Positions 35,658 to 48,114 of a stretch of 64,000 bases of DNA are shown one piece after another. Numbering within the stretch: the first letter of the stretch is position 1; every line of letters starts with the position of its first letter. Position numbers and translations under genes: made by a program. The DNA comes from Stutzerimonas stutzeri RCH2 (lineage in GTDB: Bacteria > Pseudomonadota > Gammaproteobacteria > Pseudomonadales > Pseudomonadaceae): contig NC_019936.1 of the NCBI RefSeq assembly GCF_000327065.1, positions 2,046,001 to 2,110,000 of the forward strand, written 5' to 3'. The notes beneath the pieces were generated by a model. It was not told the DNA's origin, made no database searches, and saw only the letters and a list, made by a program, of their open reading frames with translations.

Positions 35658-37580
35658 ATGCCCACCATTACTCTTCCCGATGGCAGTCAGCGTTCGTTTG
35701 ATCATCCCGTTACCGTTGCTGAAGTGGCTCAGTCCATTGGCGCCGGTCTTGCCAAGGCGACCGTGGCAGGCAAGGTCGATGGCAGGTTGGTCGATGCCTG
35801 TGACCTGATCGATAGCGATGTTGCGTTGCAGATCGTCACCCCGAAGGATGAGGAAGGGCTGGAGATCATTCGTCACTCCTGTGCGCATCTGATTGGGCAC
35901 GCCGTGAAGCAGCTTTATCCAACGGCGCGAATGGTTATTGGGCCGGTGATTGATGAGGGCTTCTATTACGATATCGCCTACGAGCGACCCTTCACTCCTG
36001 ATGATGTGGCTGCAATCGAGCAGCGTATGCGGGAGCTGATCGATCGCGATTACGATGTCATCAAAAAGATGACGCCGCGTGCTGAAGTTATCGAAGTGTT
36101 CAAGTCTCGTGGTGAGGACTACAAGCTGCGTCTGGTAGACGACATGCCCGACGAACAGGCGATGGGTTTGTACTACCACGAAGAGTACGTCGACATGTGC
36201 CGTGGCCCGCACGTGCCCAATACGCGCTTCCTGAAGTCGTTCAAGCTAACCAAGCTGTCTGGTGCATATTGGCGCGGCGACGCAAAAAACGAGCAGCTGC
36301 AGCGCATATACGGCACTGCATGGGCGGACAAGAAGCAGCTGGCAGCCTACATCCAGCGCATCGAGGAGGCTGAAAAGCGAGACCATCGCAAGATCGGCAA
36401 GCGGCTGGATCTGTTCCATACGCAGGAAGAGGCGCCGGGGATGGTGTTCTGGCACCCGAATGGCTGGACTCTTTATCAAGTACTCGAGCAGTACATGCGT
36501 CAGGTTCAGCGTGAAAACGGCTACCTGGAGATCAGAACTCCACAGGTTGTCGATCGCGTGCTCTGGGAGAAGTCCGGGCACTGGGCGAACTATGCCGAGA
36601 ACATGTTCACCACTGAGTCGGAAAGTCGTGATTACGCTATCAAGCCTATGAACTGCCCGTGCCACGTGCAGGTTTACAACCAGGGCTTGAAGAGCTATCG
36701 CGAGCTGCCACTTCGACTGGCCGAGTTCGGCGCTTGCCACCGTAACGAGCCATCTGGTGCGCTGCACGGCATCATGAGGGTGCGCGGCTTTACCCAGGAC
36801 GATGCGCACATCTTCTGTACCGAAGAGCAGATGCAGGCCGAGTCCGCGGCGTTCATCAAGCTGACGCAGGCGGTATATGCTGATTTCGGCTTCTCAGATA
36901 TCGAGCTGAAATTGTCGACTCGTCCCGAGAAGCGTGTTGGTTCCGATGATCTTTGGGATCGTGCCGAGGCGGCCTTGGCATCGGCACTGGAAAGTGCCGG
37001 CTTGCCTTACGATCTGCAGCCAGGCGAGGGCGCGTTCTATGGTCCCAAGATCGAGTTTTCTTTGCGTGATTGTCTCGGGCGGGTGTGGCAGTGCGGCACA
37101 CTGCAGCTGGACTTCAATCTGCCGGTGCGCCTGGGTGCTGAGTACGTCAGCGAGAATAATGACCGACAGCATCCAGTCATGCTGCACCGGGCGATACTGG
37201 GCTCCTTCGAGCGTTTCATCGGTATTTTGATCGAGCACTATGAAGGGGCTTTCCCAGCATGGCTTGCGCCGACGCAGGCAGTGATCATGAATATCACTGA
37301 CAAGCAGGCCGCTTTTGCCGCTGAAGTTGAAAAAACGCTCACCCAAAGCGGGTTTCGTGCCAAGTGTGACTTGAGAAACGAAAAGATCGGCTTTAAAATC
37401 CGCGAGCATACTTTGCTCAAGACTCCTTATCTCTTGGTTATCGGGGATCGGGAGGTTGAGACACGATCCGTTGCTGTGCGCACCCGTGAAGGCGTCGATC
37501 TGGGCTCCATGCCCGTCGAGCAGTTCGCGCAGATGTTGGCACAGGCGGTTTCCCGGCGTGGTCGCCAAGAATTGGAGTAA
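35658..37580 (+). CDS. thrS: Threonyl-tRNA synthetase
   Basis: The 640-residue enzyme charges tRNA-Thr. It has an N-terminal TGS domain ([14 protein letters not shown]... to about 60), the editing domain ([16 protein letters not shown]), the class II catalytic core with zinc ligand Cys333 in MNCPCH, and the C-terminal anticodon domain. Length matches the family (E. coli 642). GGAGG lies before ATG 35658. Its TAA overlaps the conventional ATG of infC, as in the conserved thrS-infC-rpmI-rplT operon. E. coli ThrS represses its own translation; I could not identify such an operator here. Confidence 0.97.
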   Translation: MPTITLPDGSQRSFDHPVTVAEVAQSIGAGLAKATVAGKVDGRLVDACDLIDSDVALQIVTPKDEEGLEIIRHSCAHLIGHAVKQLYPTARMVIGPVIDEGFYYDIAYERPFTPDDVAAIEQRMRELIDRDYDVIKKMTPRAEVIEVFKSRGEDYKLRLVDDMPDEQAMGLYYHEEYVDMCRGPHVPNTRFLKSFKLTKLSGAYWRGDAKNEQLQRIYGTAWADKKQLAAYIQRIEEAEKRDHRKIGKRLDLFHTQEEAPGMVFWHPNGWTLYQVLEQYMRQVQRENGYLEIRTPQVVDRVLWEKSGHWANYAENMFTTESESRDYAIKPMNCPCHVQVYNQGLKSYRELPLRLAEFGACHRNEPSGALHGIMRVRGFTQDDAHIFCTEEQMQAESAAFIKLTQAVYADFGFSDIELKLSTRPEKRVGSDDLWDRAEAALASALESAGLPYDLQPGEGAFYGPKIEFSLRDCLGRVWQCGTLQLDFNLPVRLGAEYVSENNDRQHPVMLHRAILGSFERFIGILIEHYEGAFPAWLAPTQAVIMNITDKQAAFAAEVEKTLTQSGFRAKCDLRNEKIGFKIREHTLLKTPYLLVIGDREVETRSVAVRTREGVDLGSMPVEQFAQMLAQAVSRRGRQELE

Positions 37581-37585
37581 TGACT

Positions 37586-38131
37586 ATTAAGCGTGAAATG
37601 AGACAGGATAAACGAGCTGCACCCAAGGCCCCGATCAACGAGAATATCTCGGCTCGTGAGGTCCGTTTGATTGGTGCTGACGGCGAGCAGATTGGCATCG
37701 TCTCGATTGATGAAGCGCTGCAAGTAGCAGAAGAAGCCAAGCTGGATCTGGTTGAGATTTCTGCCGATGCGATTCCGCCGGTATGCCGGATCATGGATTA
37801 CGGCAAGCACCTGTTCGAAAAGAAGAAGCAGGTTGCTGCGGCGAAGAAGAACCAGAAACAGATTCAGGTCAAAGAAGTAAAGTTTCGTCCAGGGACGGAA
37901 GAAGGGGACTACCAGGTCAAGCTACGCAATCTGGTGCGTTTCCTGAGTGACGGGGACAGGGCCAAGGTGTCGTTGCGATTCCGCGGTCGTGAGATGGCCC
38001 ATCAGGAGCTGGGGATGGAGTTGTTGAAGCGGGTCGAAACCGATCTCGCTGAATATGGCTCGGTCGAACAGCATCCTAAGATGGAAGGACGCCAGCTGAT
38101 CATGGTCATCGCTCCCAAGAAGAAAAAGTAA
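37586..38131 (+). CDS. infC: Translation initiation factor IF-3, probable AUU start
   Basis: The product (181 residues from this start) keeps mRNA start selection accurate on the 30S subunit. The N-domain ([20 protein letters not shown]), lysine-rich linker ([16 protein letters not shown]) and C-domain ([18 protein letters not shown]) are typical. The Shine-Dalgarno GGAG at 37574-37577 is only two bases from the ATG at 37580 but eight bases from the ATT at 37586. infC in E. coli uses AUU, which lets IF-3 repress its own synthesis, so I prefer ATT. Using the ATG at 37580 would add two residues (183 in all). Confidence 0.94.
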   Translation: MKREMRQDKRAAPKAPINENISAREVRLIGADGEQIGIVSIDEALQVAEEAKLDLVEISADAIPPVCRIMDYGKHLFEKKKQVAAAKKNQKQIQVKEVKFRPGTEEGDYQVKLRNLVRFLSDGDRAKVSLRFRGREMAHQELGMELLKRVETDLAEYGSVEQHPKMEGRQLIMVIAPKKKK

Positions 38132-38193
38132 CCTCCAGGGCACTGGCAGGCCTTGCGGTTATTTGTAATCACCCACAATGTGGAGTACCGAAC

Positions 38194-38388
38194 ATGCCAA
38201 AGATGAAGACTAAAAGTGGTGCTGCGAAGCGCTTCAAGAAGACTGCTAACGGCTTCAAGCACAAGCACGCTTTCAAGAGCCACATCCTGACCAAGATGAC
38301 CACCAAGCGTAAGCGTCAGCTGCGCGGTTGCTCGCAAGTGCATCCGTCCGACGTTGCAAAGGTGGAGCGCATGCTGCGCGTTCGTTGA
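38194..38388 (+). CDS. rpmI: 50S ribosomal protein L35
   Basis: The 64-residue basic protein ([16 protein letters not shown] start) is L35. It follows infC by 62 bases and precedes rplT by 27, in the standard operon. In E. coli L20 represses this pair through an RNA structure in the infC-rpmI region; the same may hold here but I did not trace the fold. Confidence 0.97.
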   Translation: MPKMKTKSGAAKRFKKTANGFKHKHAFKSHILTKMTTKRKRQLRGCSQVHPSDVAKVERMLRVR

Positions 38389-38415
38389 TCCGGTCAAGAC
38401 TCAGAGGAATAACTC

Positions 38416-38772
38416 ATGGCTCGTGTTAAGCGTGGCGTCGTTGCCCGTCGCCGTCACAAGAAAATTCTGAAACTCGCCAAAGGCTACTACGGAGCGCGTT
38501 CGCGCGTATTCCGCGTTGCCAAGCAGGCGGTAATCAAGGCTGGCCAGTATGCCTACCGTGACCGCCGTCAGCGCAAGCGTCAGTTCCGCGCTCTGTGGAT
38601 CGCCCGTATCAATGCTGGTGCTCGTGTCAACGGTCTGTCCTACAGCCGTCTGATCGCCGGTCTGAAGAAGGCGGCCATCGAGATCGACCGTAAGGTTCTG
38701 GCCGATCTGGCAGTGAACGAAAAAGCGGCGTTCGCTGCGATTGTCGAGAAAGCCAAAGCTTCTCTGGCTTAA
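38416..38772 (+). CDS. rplT: 50S ribosomal protein L20
   Basis: The 118-residue protein has the L20 start [18 protein letters not shown] with its long basic helix and the globular C-terminal region. The length equals the family norm (118). It is the last gene before a hairpin terminator that separates it from pheS. L20 is an early 50S assembly protein and translational repressor of its operon. Confidence 0.97.
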   Translation: MARVKRGVVARRRHKKILKLAKGYYGARSRVFRVAKQAVIKAGQYAYRDRRQRKRQFRALWIARINAGARVNGLSYSRLIAGLKKAAIEIDRKVLADLAVNEKAAFAAIVEKAKASLA

Positions 38773-39954
<1,182 letters not shown>

Positions 39955-39990
39955 TACCGCCGCCAGTCAACGATCTATTAGGAGAGCAGG

Positions 39991-42369
39991 ATGAAATTCA
40001 GTGAACAATGGCTGCGGAGCTGGGTCAATCCGCAGGTTTCTCGCGAGGAGCTGGTGGCTCGTCTGTCTATGGTCGGGCTCGAGGTTGATGCGGTGACACC
40101 CGTTGCTGGCAGCTTCAGCGGAGTGGTTGTCGGTGAGGTGCTGGAGACGGCGCAGCACCCCGATGCCGATAAGCTTCGGGTCTGTCAGGTCAGCAATGGG
40201 AGTGAAACCTTTCAGGTCGTGTGCGGCGCGCCTAACGTGCGGCCAGGCCTGAAGATCCCGTTTGCCATGATTGGCGCCCAATTGCCGGGCGATTTCAAGA
40301 TCAAGAAAGCTAAGCTCCGCGGTATTGAATCCAACGGCATGCTTTGCTCGGAAACCGAGTTGCAGGTAGGTAGTGACGATAGCGGTCTGATGGAGCTAGC
40401 TTGCGACGCACCAGTTGGTACTGATTTCCGCGAGTTTCTTGGTCTCGATGATGTAAGCATCGAAATCGGCCTGACGCCTAACCGCGGAGACTGTCTATCC
40501 ATTGCTGGCTTGGCACGGGAGGTCGGCGCGATCTATGGCGTAGCAGTCAGTCCGGTGGATGTTGCAGCGGTGCCAGTTGGTCATGACGACTCGCGTCCAG
40601 TCGAGGTTTTTGCGCCTGCTGCATGTCCGCGTTACCTCGGGCGTATCATTCGAGACGTCGATCTGTCACGTCCGACGCCTATGTGGATGGTCGAGCGCCT
40701 GCGCCGTTCAGACATCCGCAGCATTGATGCGGTCGTCGATGTAACCAACTACGTAATGCTCGAACTGGGCCAGCCCCTGCATGCCTTTGATCTTGCCGAG
40801 ATCAACGGTGGTATTCGGGTTCGAATGGCTGAAGAGGGCGAAAAGCTCGTCCTGCTCGACGGCCAGGAAATCACCCTGCGGGCGGACACTCTGGTTATCG
40901 CAGATCAGCAACGAGCGCTTGCGATCGCGGGTGTCATGGGTGGGGAGCATAGTGGCGTAACTGCATCTACGCAGAGCATTTTCCTGGAGAGCGCGTTCTT
41001 CGACACCATTGCGCTGGCTGGCAAAGCGCGTTCCTACGGTTTGCACACCGATGCGTCCCACCGCTACGAGCGCGGGGTCGATTCGCAGCTGGCGCGTCAG
41101 GCTATGGAGCGCGCAACAGGGTTGTTGCTGGCGATCGTCGGTGGTGAGGCTGGACCCATTGTCGAAGTAGTCAGCGAAAGTAATTTGCCTAAGGTAACGC
41201 CGGTCACGCTACGTACTGAGCGCATCACGCAGATGTTGGGCCTGGAAATGGACGGCACCGAGGTGGTACGCCTACTCACATCGTTGGGGTTGGCGGTGAC
41301 CGAAGAGGCTGAAGGTCGTTGGCAGGTCAGTGTTCCAAGTCATCGTTTTGACATCGGCCTTGAAGTCGACCTGATCGAAGAGTTGGGGCGCCTGTATGGC
41401 TACGATCGCCTGCCGGTGCGCTATCCGCAAGCCCGCCTTGCGCCGGAAGCCAAGCCGGAAGCCCGCGCCGAGTTGCCACTGCTTCGTCGTCTGCTCGTGG
41501 CTCGTGGTTATCAGGAGGCGATCACCTACAGTTTCATTGATCCCAAGCTTTTCGAGCTGTTCAGTCCGGGCGTGAAGCCATTGGAGCTGGCCAACCCGAT
41601 TTCTGCAGATATGGCCGCGATGCGCGCCTCGCTCTGGCCGGGCCTGGTCAAGGCATTGCAATACAACCTCAATCGACAGCAGTCGCGTGTGCGCCTGTTC
41701 GAGGCGGGGCTGCGTTTTGTCGGTCAGCTGCCAGAGCTTGAACAGGAGGCCATGCTGGCCGGTGTGGTGACGGGTAGCCGTGAGCCCGAGGGCTGGACGA
41801 ATGTTCGCGAAGCGGTGGATTTCTTTGACGTCAAGGCAGATGTTGAAGCTCTACTGGCTAATGCCGGCAACGCCGGCGCTTATCGATTCGTCGCTGGAGA
41901 GCATCCGGCTTTGCACCCTGGGCAGACCGCACGTGTCGAGCGCGAAGGAACGCTGGTTGGGTTCGTAGGTAGTCTGCATCCTGAGTTGGCGGGCAAATTA
42001 GGGATCGATCAGCCTGTGTTCATGTTCGAACTCAAGCTCAGTGAGATCGCCGAGGGGCGGATGCCGTCCTTTGCAGAGCTGTCGCGTTTCCCCGAGGTGC
42101 GCCGCGATCTAGCTGTGTTGGTCGCGCGGGAAGTACCTGCTGAGGAAATCCTCACCTGCATTCGTCACGCTGCGGGCGACTATCTGACGGACCTCAAGCT
42201 ATTTGATGTCTATCAGGGCAAAGGTATTGATCCTCTTAGCAAAAGTGTGGCAGTCGGCTTGACCTGGCAACACCCATCGCGCACTCTAAACGACGATGAG
42301 GTGAACGGTTCAATGCAGAAAATCCTCACCTCCCTGGAAGAAAGGTTCAATGCCACGTTAAGGAAATAG
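39991..42369 (+). CDS. pheT: Phenylalanyl-tRNA synthetase beta subunit
   Basis: The 792-residue subunit has an N-terminal EMAP II-like tRNA-binding domain (about residues 40-150, VCGAPNVRPGLKIPFA), the B3/B4 editing region, B5 domain and a C-terminal ferredoxin-like anticodon-binding domain (near residue 700-792). Length agrees with E. coli (795). AGGAGAG lies before the ATG. ihfA starts three bases after its stop, the same operon as in E. coli. Confidence 0.97.
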   Translation: MKFSEQWLRSWVNPQVSREELVARLSMVGLEVDAVTPVAGSFSGVVVGEVLETAQHPDADKLRVCQVSNGSETFQVVCGAPNVRPGLKIPFAMIGAQLPGDFKIKKAKLRGIESNGMLCSETELQVGSDDSGLMELACDAPVGTDFREFLGLDDVSIEIGLTPNRGDCLSIAGLAREVGAIYGVAVSPVDVAAVPVGHDDSRPVEVFAPAACPRYLGRIIRDVDLSRPTPMWMVERLRRSDIRSIDAVVDVTNYVMLELGQPLHAFDLAEINGGIRVRMAEEGEKLVLLDGQEITLRADTLVIADQQRALAIAGVMGGEHSGVTASTQSIFLESAFFDTIALAGKARSYGLHTDASHRYERGVDSQLARQAMERATGLLLAIVGGEAGPIVEVVSESNLPKVTPVTLRTERITQMLGLEMDGTEVVRLLTSLGLAVTEEAEGRWQVSVPSHRFDIGLEVDLIEELGRLYGYDRLPVRYPQARLAPEAKPEARAELPLLRRLLVARGYQEAITYSFIDPKLFELFSPGVKPLELANPISADMAAMRASLWPGLVKALQYNLNRQQSRVRLFEAGLRFVGQLPELEQEAMLAGVVTGSREPEGWTNVREAVDFFDVKADVEALLANAGNAGAYRFVAGEHPALHPGQTARVEREGTLVGFVGSLHPELAGKLGIDQPVFMFELKLSEIAEGRMPSFAELSRFPEVRRDLAVLVAREVPAEEILTCIRHAAGDYLTDLKLFDVYQGKGIDPLSKSVAVGLTWQHPSRTLNDDEVNGSMQKILTSLEERFNATLRK

Positions 42370-42372
42370 CGT

Positions 42373-42675
42373 ATGGGGGCTCTGACGAAAGCTGAAATGG
42401 CAGAACGTCTGTATGAAGAGCTGGGCTTGAATAAGCGCGAGGCCAAGGAGTTGGTGGAGCTGTTTTTCGAGGAGATCCGCCAGGCGCTCGAGCATAACGA
42501 GCAGGTCAAGTTGTCCGGATTCGGCAACTTTGACCTGCGCGACAAGCGTCAGCGGCCCGGGCGAAATCCTAAAACAGGCGAGGAAATTCCTATCACGGCG
42601 CGTCGGGTAGTGACGTTCCGTCCCGGGCAGAAACTCAAAGCGAGAGTCGAGGCCTATGCTGGAACCAAGTCATAA
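42373..42675 (+). CDS. ihfA: Integration host factor alpha subunit
   Basis: The 100-residue DNA-bending protein pairs with IHF beta. The helix pair ([24 protein letters not shown]) and the beta-arm with [26 protein letters not shown] are canonical, including the intercalating Pro. It acts at many promoters, notably sigma-54 promoters such as those proposed near nasS. The last 20 bases overlap the start of the MerR gene. Confidence 0.97.
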   Translation: MGALTKAEMAERLYEELGLNKREAKELVELFFEEIRQALEHNEQVKLSGFGNFDLRDKRQRPGRNPKTGEEIPITARRVVTFRPGQKLKARVEAYAGTKS

Positions 42676-43012
42676 CGACGAGCTTCCGTCGATCCCCGGC
42701 AAGCGCTATTTCACCATTGGTGAAGTCAGCGAGCTTTGTGCTGTCAAGCCACATGTGCTGCGCTACTGGGAGCAGGAGTTTCCTCAGCTCAACCCGGTGA
42801 AGCGACGCGGCAACAGGCGGTACTACCAGCGTCAGGATGTCCTGATGATTCGTCAGATTCGAGCGCTTCTCTACGATCAGGGTTTCACCATTGGTGGTGC
42901 GAGGCAGCGTATGTCCGGCGAGGAGGCGCGCGACGATACCACTCAGTACAAGCAACTTATACGGCAGATGATTTCGGAGCTGGAAGAGGTCCTTCAGGTG
43001 CTGAGGAAATAG
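42656..43012 (+). CDS. MerR-family transcriptional regulator
   Basis: The 118-residue protein has an N-terminal MerR winged helix ([28 protein letters not shown] and [12 protein letters not shown] split around RRGN) and a C-terminal coiled coil. No Cys-rich metal site is visible, so the signal is unknown. A homologue always follows ihfA in pseudomonads. The start overlaps ihfA by 20 bases in another frame; a downstream Met is lacking before the HTH, which supports this start. Confidence 0.9.
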   Translation: MLEPSHNDELPSIPGKRYFTIGEVSELCAVKPHVLRYWEQEFPQLNPVKRRGNRRYYQRQDVLMIRQIRALLYDQGFTIGGARQRMSGEEARDDTTQYKQLIRQMISELEEVLQVLRK

Positions 43013-43096
43013 TTGATCTGGCATCTAAAAAACTTTCACATTTTCAGATGCTTAATGTATAGTTCGATCCGCTTTCAGCAGTGCTGATGGCGACAG

Positions 43097-43174
<78 letters not shown>

Positions 43175-43184
43175 AATAGATCAC

Positions 43185-43221
43185 CGAAAAAGGCCGGTTG
43201 CGAAAGCATCGGCCTTTTTCG
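43185..43221 (+). terminator. tRNA-Pro(GGG) terminator
   Basis: CGAAAAAGGCCG (43185-43196) pairs with CGGCCTTTTTCG (43210-43221); a T5 run follows the GC stem. Confidence 0.85.
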
Positions 43222-43616
43222 TTGTGGGGCATTTTTCATCCTGCCGTCCTCCTCAGTTTCGTCAGCAGCGCCAGCCCTCTCGAATTCGCCGCCAATATTA
43301 TTTTTGTTGGCTTATCGAGCAGCTTGCCCGGCTTGGCTATCGAGTAGTGGCTGGTAATGCTCTCGTTCTGAGGTCAAACAGGATCTTTCGGCGTTCCTCC
43401 GCCATGCTTGCGGCGCGAAGCCTGCGACCGAACGTGTGTTTCAGATCCTGCACGCGGCGATGCAAAAAAAACGGCGGGGCCGGTTACTTGAAGCGCTGCT
43501 CATGCATCGCGCCCGTCCTTTATTTGCCTTGCACTAGGCCGAGTCGTTCATTCGGACCATCAGCGTTATTCTCGCCATGCCTCTACTCTTTGACACTTGC
43601 TAACGAGGCAGTCTGA
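43222..43616 (+). other. 395-base stretch between tRNA-Pro and dnaE2 without a clear gene
   Basis: Lower GC than the neighbours around 43290-43320. One plus-strand frame is open from after a stop at 43355 to the TAG near 43538 and reads like a short protein end (VKQDLSAFLRHACGAKPATE, then VFQILHAAMQKKRRGRLLEA), but has no start codon before its middle and no ribosome-binding site. It may be a gene remnant. I do not recognise it. Confidence 0.35.
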
Positions 43617-46600
43617 TTACTGGAAGTCGCGGCTACGCACATCGAGCCCGGTAAGCAGAGGCGTGAGGTCGCTCAGGCGGCCGGCGATGAGATGTCGTAC
43701 GCCGCTGGCCGACTCCAGATGGCCATCCACACGAAGCAGTTGCGACTGGATCAGCGGTCGCCTCTGGCGCTCGGCCAGGTCGCGCCATACCACCACGTTG
43801 ACCATGCCGAACTCGTCTTCCAGGGTGACGAAGATGACACCGCTGGCGGTCTGTGGGCGTTGTCGGCCGATCACCAGGCCGGCAATGCTGACCGGGCGGC
43901 CATGCTCGATCATGGCCAGTTCCCGTGAGCTGCGGCAGCGCCGGGCCTTGAGCTCATCTCGTAGCAAGGCCAGGGGGTGTGGTCCCAGCGTCGTGCCAAG
44001 GGTCGCGTAGTCGTTGAGCAGGTCTTCGCTCACCGAAGGCAGCGGCAGATTGATGGGCGTTTCCTCCGTTGCGGGCAGGCTGGCGAACAGCGGCAGCTGT
44101 GGTTCGACTCCGGCGACGGCCCAGCGTGCTCGATGTCGATGGCCGGCCAGGCCGCGGAGGACGCCTGCATCGGCGAGCTGCTCACGCGCACGCGGTTCGA
44201 GCTCGGCGCGAAGGCACAGGTCATGGATATTCGTGAATGGCTGGCGTTGGCGTGCGGCTTCGATGCGCCGGGCATCGGCTTCCCGAAAGCTGCGCACCAT
44301 GCGTAGCCCCAGGCGGATTGCCGGTTGCTCCTGGCTGCATGGCTCAAGACTGCAATCCCAGCCGCTGTGGCGAACGTCCACCGGGCGGATTTCCAGCCCG
44401 TGGCGGCGGGCGTCCTGGAGAATCTGGTCAGGGTTGTAAAAGCCCATCGGCCAGCTGTTGATCAGTGCGCAGGCAAACGCCGCCGGTTCGTGGCGTTTCA
44501 GCCAGCAGCTGGCATAGGTGAGCAGGGCAAAACTCGCAGCGTGCGATTCGGGAAAACCGTAGCTGCCGAACCCTTTGATCTGCTCGAAGATCCGCGCGAT
44601 GAAGTCGGGCTGATAGCCTTTAGCGAGCATGCGCTCGGTCAGCCGCACGCGGTGGGGCTCCAGGCTGCCATGGCGCTTCCAGGCGGCCATGGCACGGCGC
44701 AGCTTGTCGGCCTCGTCTGGAGTGTATTCGGCCGCCACGATCGCCAGTTCCATCACCTGTTCCTGAAAAAGGGGCACGCCAAGGGTGCGCTCGAACACCG
44801 GTTTCAGTTCTTCGGACGGGTAATCCACATCTTCTTCCTTATTACGTCGGCGCAGGTACGGATGCACCATGTCGCCCTGGATCGGCCCGGGGCGGACGAT
44901 GGCGACCTGAATGACCAGGTCGTAGAAGGTCTTCGGGCGCAGGCGCGGCAGCATGGCCATCTGTGCTCGTGATTCGATCTGGAAGACGCCGATCGTGTCG
45001 GCCCGGCTGATCATCTCGTAGGTGGGCTTGTCCTCCGCGGGCAGCGTGGCGATGGTCCAGCGCGTGCCGCGATAATGTTCGATCAGGTCGAAACAGCGGC
45101 GTATCGCGCTGAGCATGCCCAGTGCCAGCACGTCGACCTTGAGCAGGCCTACCGCATCGAGGTCGTCCTTGTCCCACTGAATCACCGTGCGGTCGGCCAT
45201 GCTGGCATTCTCGATCGGCACCAGGGTGTCGAGCGGCTGCTCGGAGATCACGAAGCCGCCAGGGTGCTGGGACAGGTGGCGGGGGAAGCCGATAAGCGCA
45301 TCGGTCAGTACCAGAACTCGGCGCAGAACCGGATTATCGGGGTCGAAGCCGGCTTCGCGCAGCTGCGAGTCGTCGGGTATGTGCTCACTCCAGCGCCCAC
45401 AGCAGCCGGCCAGGGCGTTGATCTGGTCGGGTGGCAGGCCCAGGGCCTTGGCGACATCCCGCAGGGCGCCAGTGGCGCGGTAGCTGCTGGCGACGGCGGT
45501 GAGGGCGGCACGATTGCGCCCGTAGCGCTGAAAGACGTACTGGATGACTTCCTCGCGCCGGTCGTGCTCGAAATCCACGTCGATATCGGGCGGCTCGTTG
45601 CGTTCGCGGGAGAGGAAACGCTCGAACAACAGTTTGCTGCGCACCGGGTCGAGCTCGGTGATACCCAGCACGAAGCAGACGCTCGAGTTGGCCGCCGAGC
45701 CCCGACCCTGGCAGAGAATGCCCTGTTCTCGGGCGAAGCGGACGATGTCGTGCACGGTCAGGAAATAGCTTTCGTAATGCAGATCGGCGATCAGCTCCAG
45801 TTCATGTTCGAGCTGCGCGCGGGCCTTTTCCGGAATGCCGTCCGGCCAGCGCCAGCGTGCGCCATCCTCGACCAGCTTGCGCAACCATGAGGTGGTGTCA
45901 TGTCCAGGCGGGACCAGTTCGTGGGGGTAGTGATATTTCAGCTGGTCGAGCTGGAAATGGCAGCGCTGGCTGATGCGAAGGGTTTCGGCGAGCAGTTCGG
46001 CTGGATAGAGCTGGGCCAGCTCCTCGCGCGACCGCAGGTGGCGTTCGCCATTGGGAAAGAGATGGCGTCCGGCCTCTGCCACCGGCAGATGGTGGCGGAT
46101 GGCGGTCATGCAGTCTTGTAAGGCCCGACGACCGCGGGCATGCATGTGTACGTCGCCACAGGCCACGGCGGATATGCCCAGGCGTGAAGCCTGGGTCAGG
46201 GATTGCCGCAGCTGCAGCGCGTCGTCCGGCCCCCGATGCAGTTCGATGCCAAGCCACAGCCGCTCGCGAAAACGATCGAGCAGCCAGCGGCCTTCGGCAT
46301 CGGCGCCGTCGTGGTCGGGCAGCCAGATCGCCAGCAGCCCCTCCAGCGGCCAGTCGCGCAGGTCTTCGCGCAGCGCCTGGTACCGACCTTTTTCGGCCCT
46401 TCGGCGGGCGCGGGTGATCAGCTGGCACAGGGCCTGGTAGCCGGTCAGGTTTTCCACCAGCAAGACCAGTTTGGGCCCGCCCTCGATCTGCAGCTCGCTG
46501 CCAATGATCAGCGGCAGGCCGGTGTCCTTCGAGGCCTGCCAGGCGCGCACGATACCGGCCAGGCTGCATTCGTCGGTGATTGCCAGAGCGTCATAGCCCT

Positions 46601-46697
46601 GGCGTTTGGCGCGTTCGAAGAGTTCGCGCGCGCTGGATGCACCCCGCTGGAAGCTGAAGTTGGACAGGCAGTGCAGCTCGGCATATTCGGTGTTCAT
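43617..46697 (-). CDS. dnaE2: Error-prone DNA polymerase DnaE2 (ImuC)
   Basis: The 1026-residue polymerase is the catalytic unit of the ImuABC mutasome that copies damaged DNA. It has an N-terminal PHP domain ([16 protein letters not shown]), the C-family palm with the catalytic [12 protein letters not shown] segment, finger and helix-hairpin-helix regions and a C-terminal OB fold ([21 protein letters not shown]). It is shorter than DnaE1 (about 1170). ATG 46697 overlaps the imuB stop by four bases; the long open frame upstream belongs to no protein. It is the last gene of the LexA-controlled operon. Confidence 0.96.
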   Translation of the reverse strand: MNTEYAELHCLSNFSFQRGASSARELFERAKRQGYDALAITDECSLAGIVRAWQASKDTGLPLIIGSELQIEGGPKLVLLVENLTGYQALCQLITRARRRAEKGRYQALREDLRDWPLEGLLAIWLPDHDGADAEGRWLLDRFRERLWLGIELHRGPDDALQLRQSLTQASRLGISAVACGDVHMHARGRRALQDCMTAIRHHLPVAEAGRHLFPNGERHLRSREELAQLYPAELLAETLRISQRCHFQLDQLKYHYPHELVPPGHDTTSWLRKLVEDGARWRWPDGIPEKARAQLEHELELIADLHYESYFLTVHDIVRFAREQGILCQGRGSAANSSVCFVLGITELDPVRSKLLFERFLSRERNEPPDIDVDFEHDRREEVIQYVFQRYGRNRAALTAVASSYRATGALRDVAKALGLPPDQINALAGCCGRWSEHIPDDSQLREAGFDPDNPVLRRVLVLTDALIGFPRHLSQHPGGFVISEQPLDTLVPIENASMADRTVIQWDKDDLDAVGLLKVDVLALGMLSAIRRCFDLIEHYRGTRWTIATLPAEDKPTYEMISRADTIGVFQIESRAQMAMLPRLRPKTFYDLVIQVAIVRPGPIQGDMVHPYLRRRNKEEDVDYPSEELKPVFERTLGVPLFQEQVMELAIVAAEYTPDEADKLRRAMAAWKRHGSLEPHRVRLTERMLAKGYQPDFIARIFEQIKGFGSYGFPESHAASFALLTYASCWLKRHEPAAFACALINSWPMGFYNPDQILQDARRHGLEIRPVDVRHSGWDCSLEPCSQEQPAIRLGLRMVRSFREADARRIEAARQRQPFTNIHDLCLRAELEPRAREQLADAGVLRGLAGHRHRARWAVAGVEPQLPLFASLPATEETPINLPLPSVSEDLLNDYATLGTTLGPHPLALLRDELKARRCRSSRELAMIEHGRPVSIAGLVIGRQRPQTASGVIFVTLEDEFGMVNVVVWRDLAERQRRPLIQSQLLRVDGHLESASGVRHLIAGRLSDLTPLLTGLDVRSRDFQ

Positions 46698-48106
46698 GCG
46701 AACCAGCCATGCAGCAGCAGGGGCCCTCCGGTGAGGGCGCGAAACGCCCAGCCCTGTTGGCCGGTAGCGGTTTGCACCCGGTAGTAGTCGCGTCGCGCGT
46801 CGCCACCATCCCACCAGCCGGACTCGATGCGCTCGGGGCCAGCCAGGGTGAGCAGACCCTCTTCGCGCAAGGGCTGCGGGGTACTCAGCAGCCAGCCGGG
46901 GCGCAAACCTACTTGAGGCAAGGGTTCGGTGTGGGCGAGGCTGCTTTCCCGCCAGGCGCATTCCGGGCGGTGGTCCGCTCGTGCGCTCAGCGAGACCACG
47001 GCCTCGTCGCCCAGTCGAGCGCGGAGGCGTTCGCGCAGTTGCTCCCAGGACACATTTTCCTGCGGGCGCTCGTCGAACAGGGCCTGATGGGCCGGCGTGA
47101 AGGCTGGCAGATCACGAGCCAGCAGACGCACGGCCAGGACGGGGGCCGGCAGTTGCAGGTGCTCGAGGCGGCCGCGGGTCAGTTCGAACAGCATGGCGGG
47201 CTCGCGTTCGGTACTGAGCAGGCCGACCGCTACCTCGCTGTCGGGCAGGGTGCGATGTTCCAGGTACAGGCTGAAACGCTGGACTCCGCTGTCCCGTCCG
47301 GCGAGAAAGGTGGCCAGGTCGGCGGTCAGTCTGCGCAATGGAAACAGCAGAGCCTGATGGGACTCGACCTCGAAATTCAGTTCGATGCGGGTGTCGAAGA
47401 CATCCGGCGGGCGGTAGAACTCCAGAGGCAGCGGCCGATGCCCGAGCAGGGTGTCGAGCTGGGCCAGCACTTCGGCCGGGAAGCGTCTGGCCAGGCTGTC
47501 GCGCGGCAGGGCGAGCAGTTGATGAAGATGGCGCAGGCCCATGCGTAGCAGCGATGTGCTCACTTCGCGTGGCAGGCCGAGGCGCTCGACCGGCAATCCC
47601 CCTAGCGCCTGATGCAGCGTGGCTGTATCGGTCACAGCCAGCCCGTCATGGACATTGGCGAGGATGCGCGCGGCCGCCGGGTTGGGCGCCAGGGTGATGC
47701 GGTGGCGGAAGCCCAGGGCCGTGAGTTCCTCGCGCAGACGCGTCTCGAATCGTGGCCAGGGGCCGAACAGGCCGAGGCTGGAATGCACCTCCAACAGCAG
47801 GCAGCGCGGGTAGTACAGGCTGACCTGGGCGCTGTAGCTGTAACCCCAGGCCGCCAGAAACCGCTGCCAGCGTTCGATCATCAGTGGGTCGTAGTCGGTG
47901 GTGGCGAAGTCATGGGTCAATGCCTGGGCTGCGATCAGCGATTGCCCTGGCTTGAGGCCGAGCTTGCGGGCGGCTGCGTTGACGGCCTGCAGCACGCGGC
48001 GCTGTGGCGGGCCGGCGAGCAGAGCCAGCGGTGCGTCGGCGTCGTCGCGGTGGCGCAAAACGCCGTCCATGGCCAGTTGCGGCAGCAGAATGCAGGCCCA
48101 GAGCAT
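46694..48106 (-). CDS. imuB: ImuB, catalytically inactive Y-family polymerase-like mutasome protein
   Basis: The 470-residue protein starts [15 protein letters not shown], the normal ImuB N-terminus where Y-family polymerases have their first catalytic Asp. The Y-family fold continues ([15 protein letters not shown] region, helix-hairpin-helix near [12 protein letters not shown]), but the acidic metal ligands of DinB are absent, as known for ImuB. It bridges DnaE2, ImuA and the sliding clamp. ATG 48106 lies eight bases after imuA; overlap with dnaE2 is four bases. Confidence 0.93.
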   Translation of the reverse strand: MLWACILLPQLAMDGVLRHRDDADAPLALLAGPPQRRVLQAVNAAARKLGLKPGQSLIAAQALTHDFATTDYDPLMIERWQRFLAAWGYSYSAQVSLYYPRCLLLEVHSSLGLFGPWPRFETRLREELTALGFRHRITLAPNPAAARILANVHDGLAVTDTATLHQALGGLPVERLGLPREVSTSLLRMGLRHLHQLLALPRDSLARRFPAEVLAQLDTLLGHRPLPLEFYRPPDVFDTRIELNFEVESHQALLFPLRRLTADLATFLAGRDSGVQRFSLYLEHRTLPDSEVAVGLLSTEREPAMLFELTRGRLEHLQLPAPVLAVRLLARDLPAFTPAHQALFDERPQENVSWEQLRERLRARLGDEAVVSLSARADHRPECAWRESSLAHTEPLPQVGLRPGWLLSTPQPLREEGLLTLAGPERIESGWWDGGDARRDYYRVQTATGQQGWAFRALTGGPLLLHGWFA

Positions 48107-48114
48107 CGTCACAC

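Noticed and set aside
46698..46961. N-terminal extension of dnaE2 by 88 codons
   Set aside because: The extension is antiparallel shadow sequence inside imuB; ATG 46697 with the ATGA overlap gives the normal DnaE2 start.
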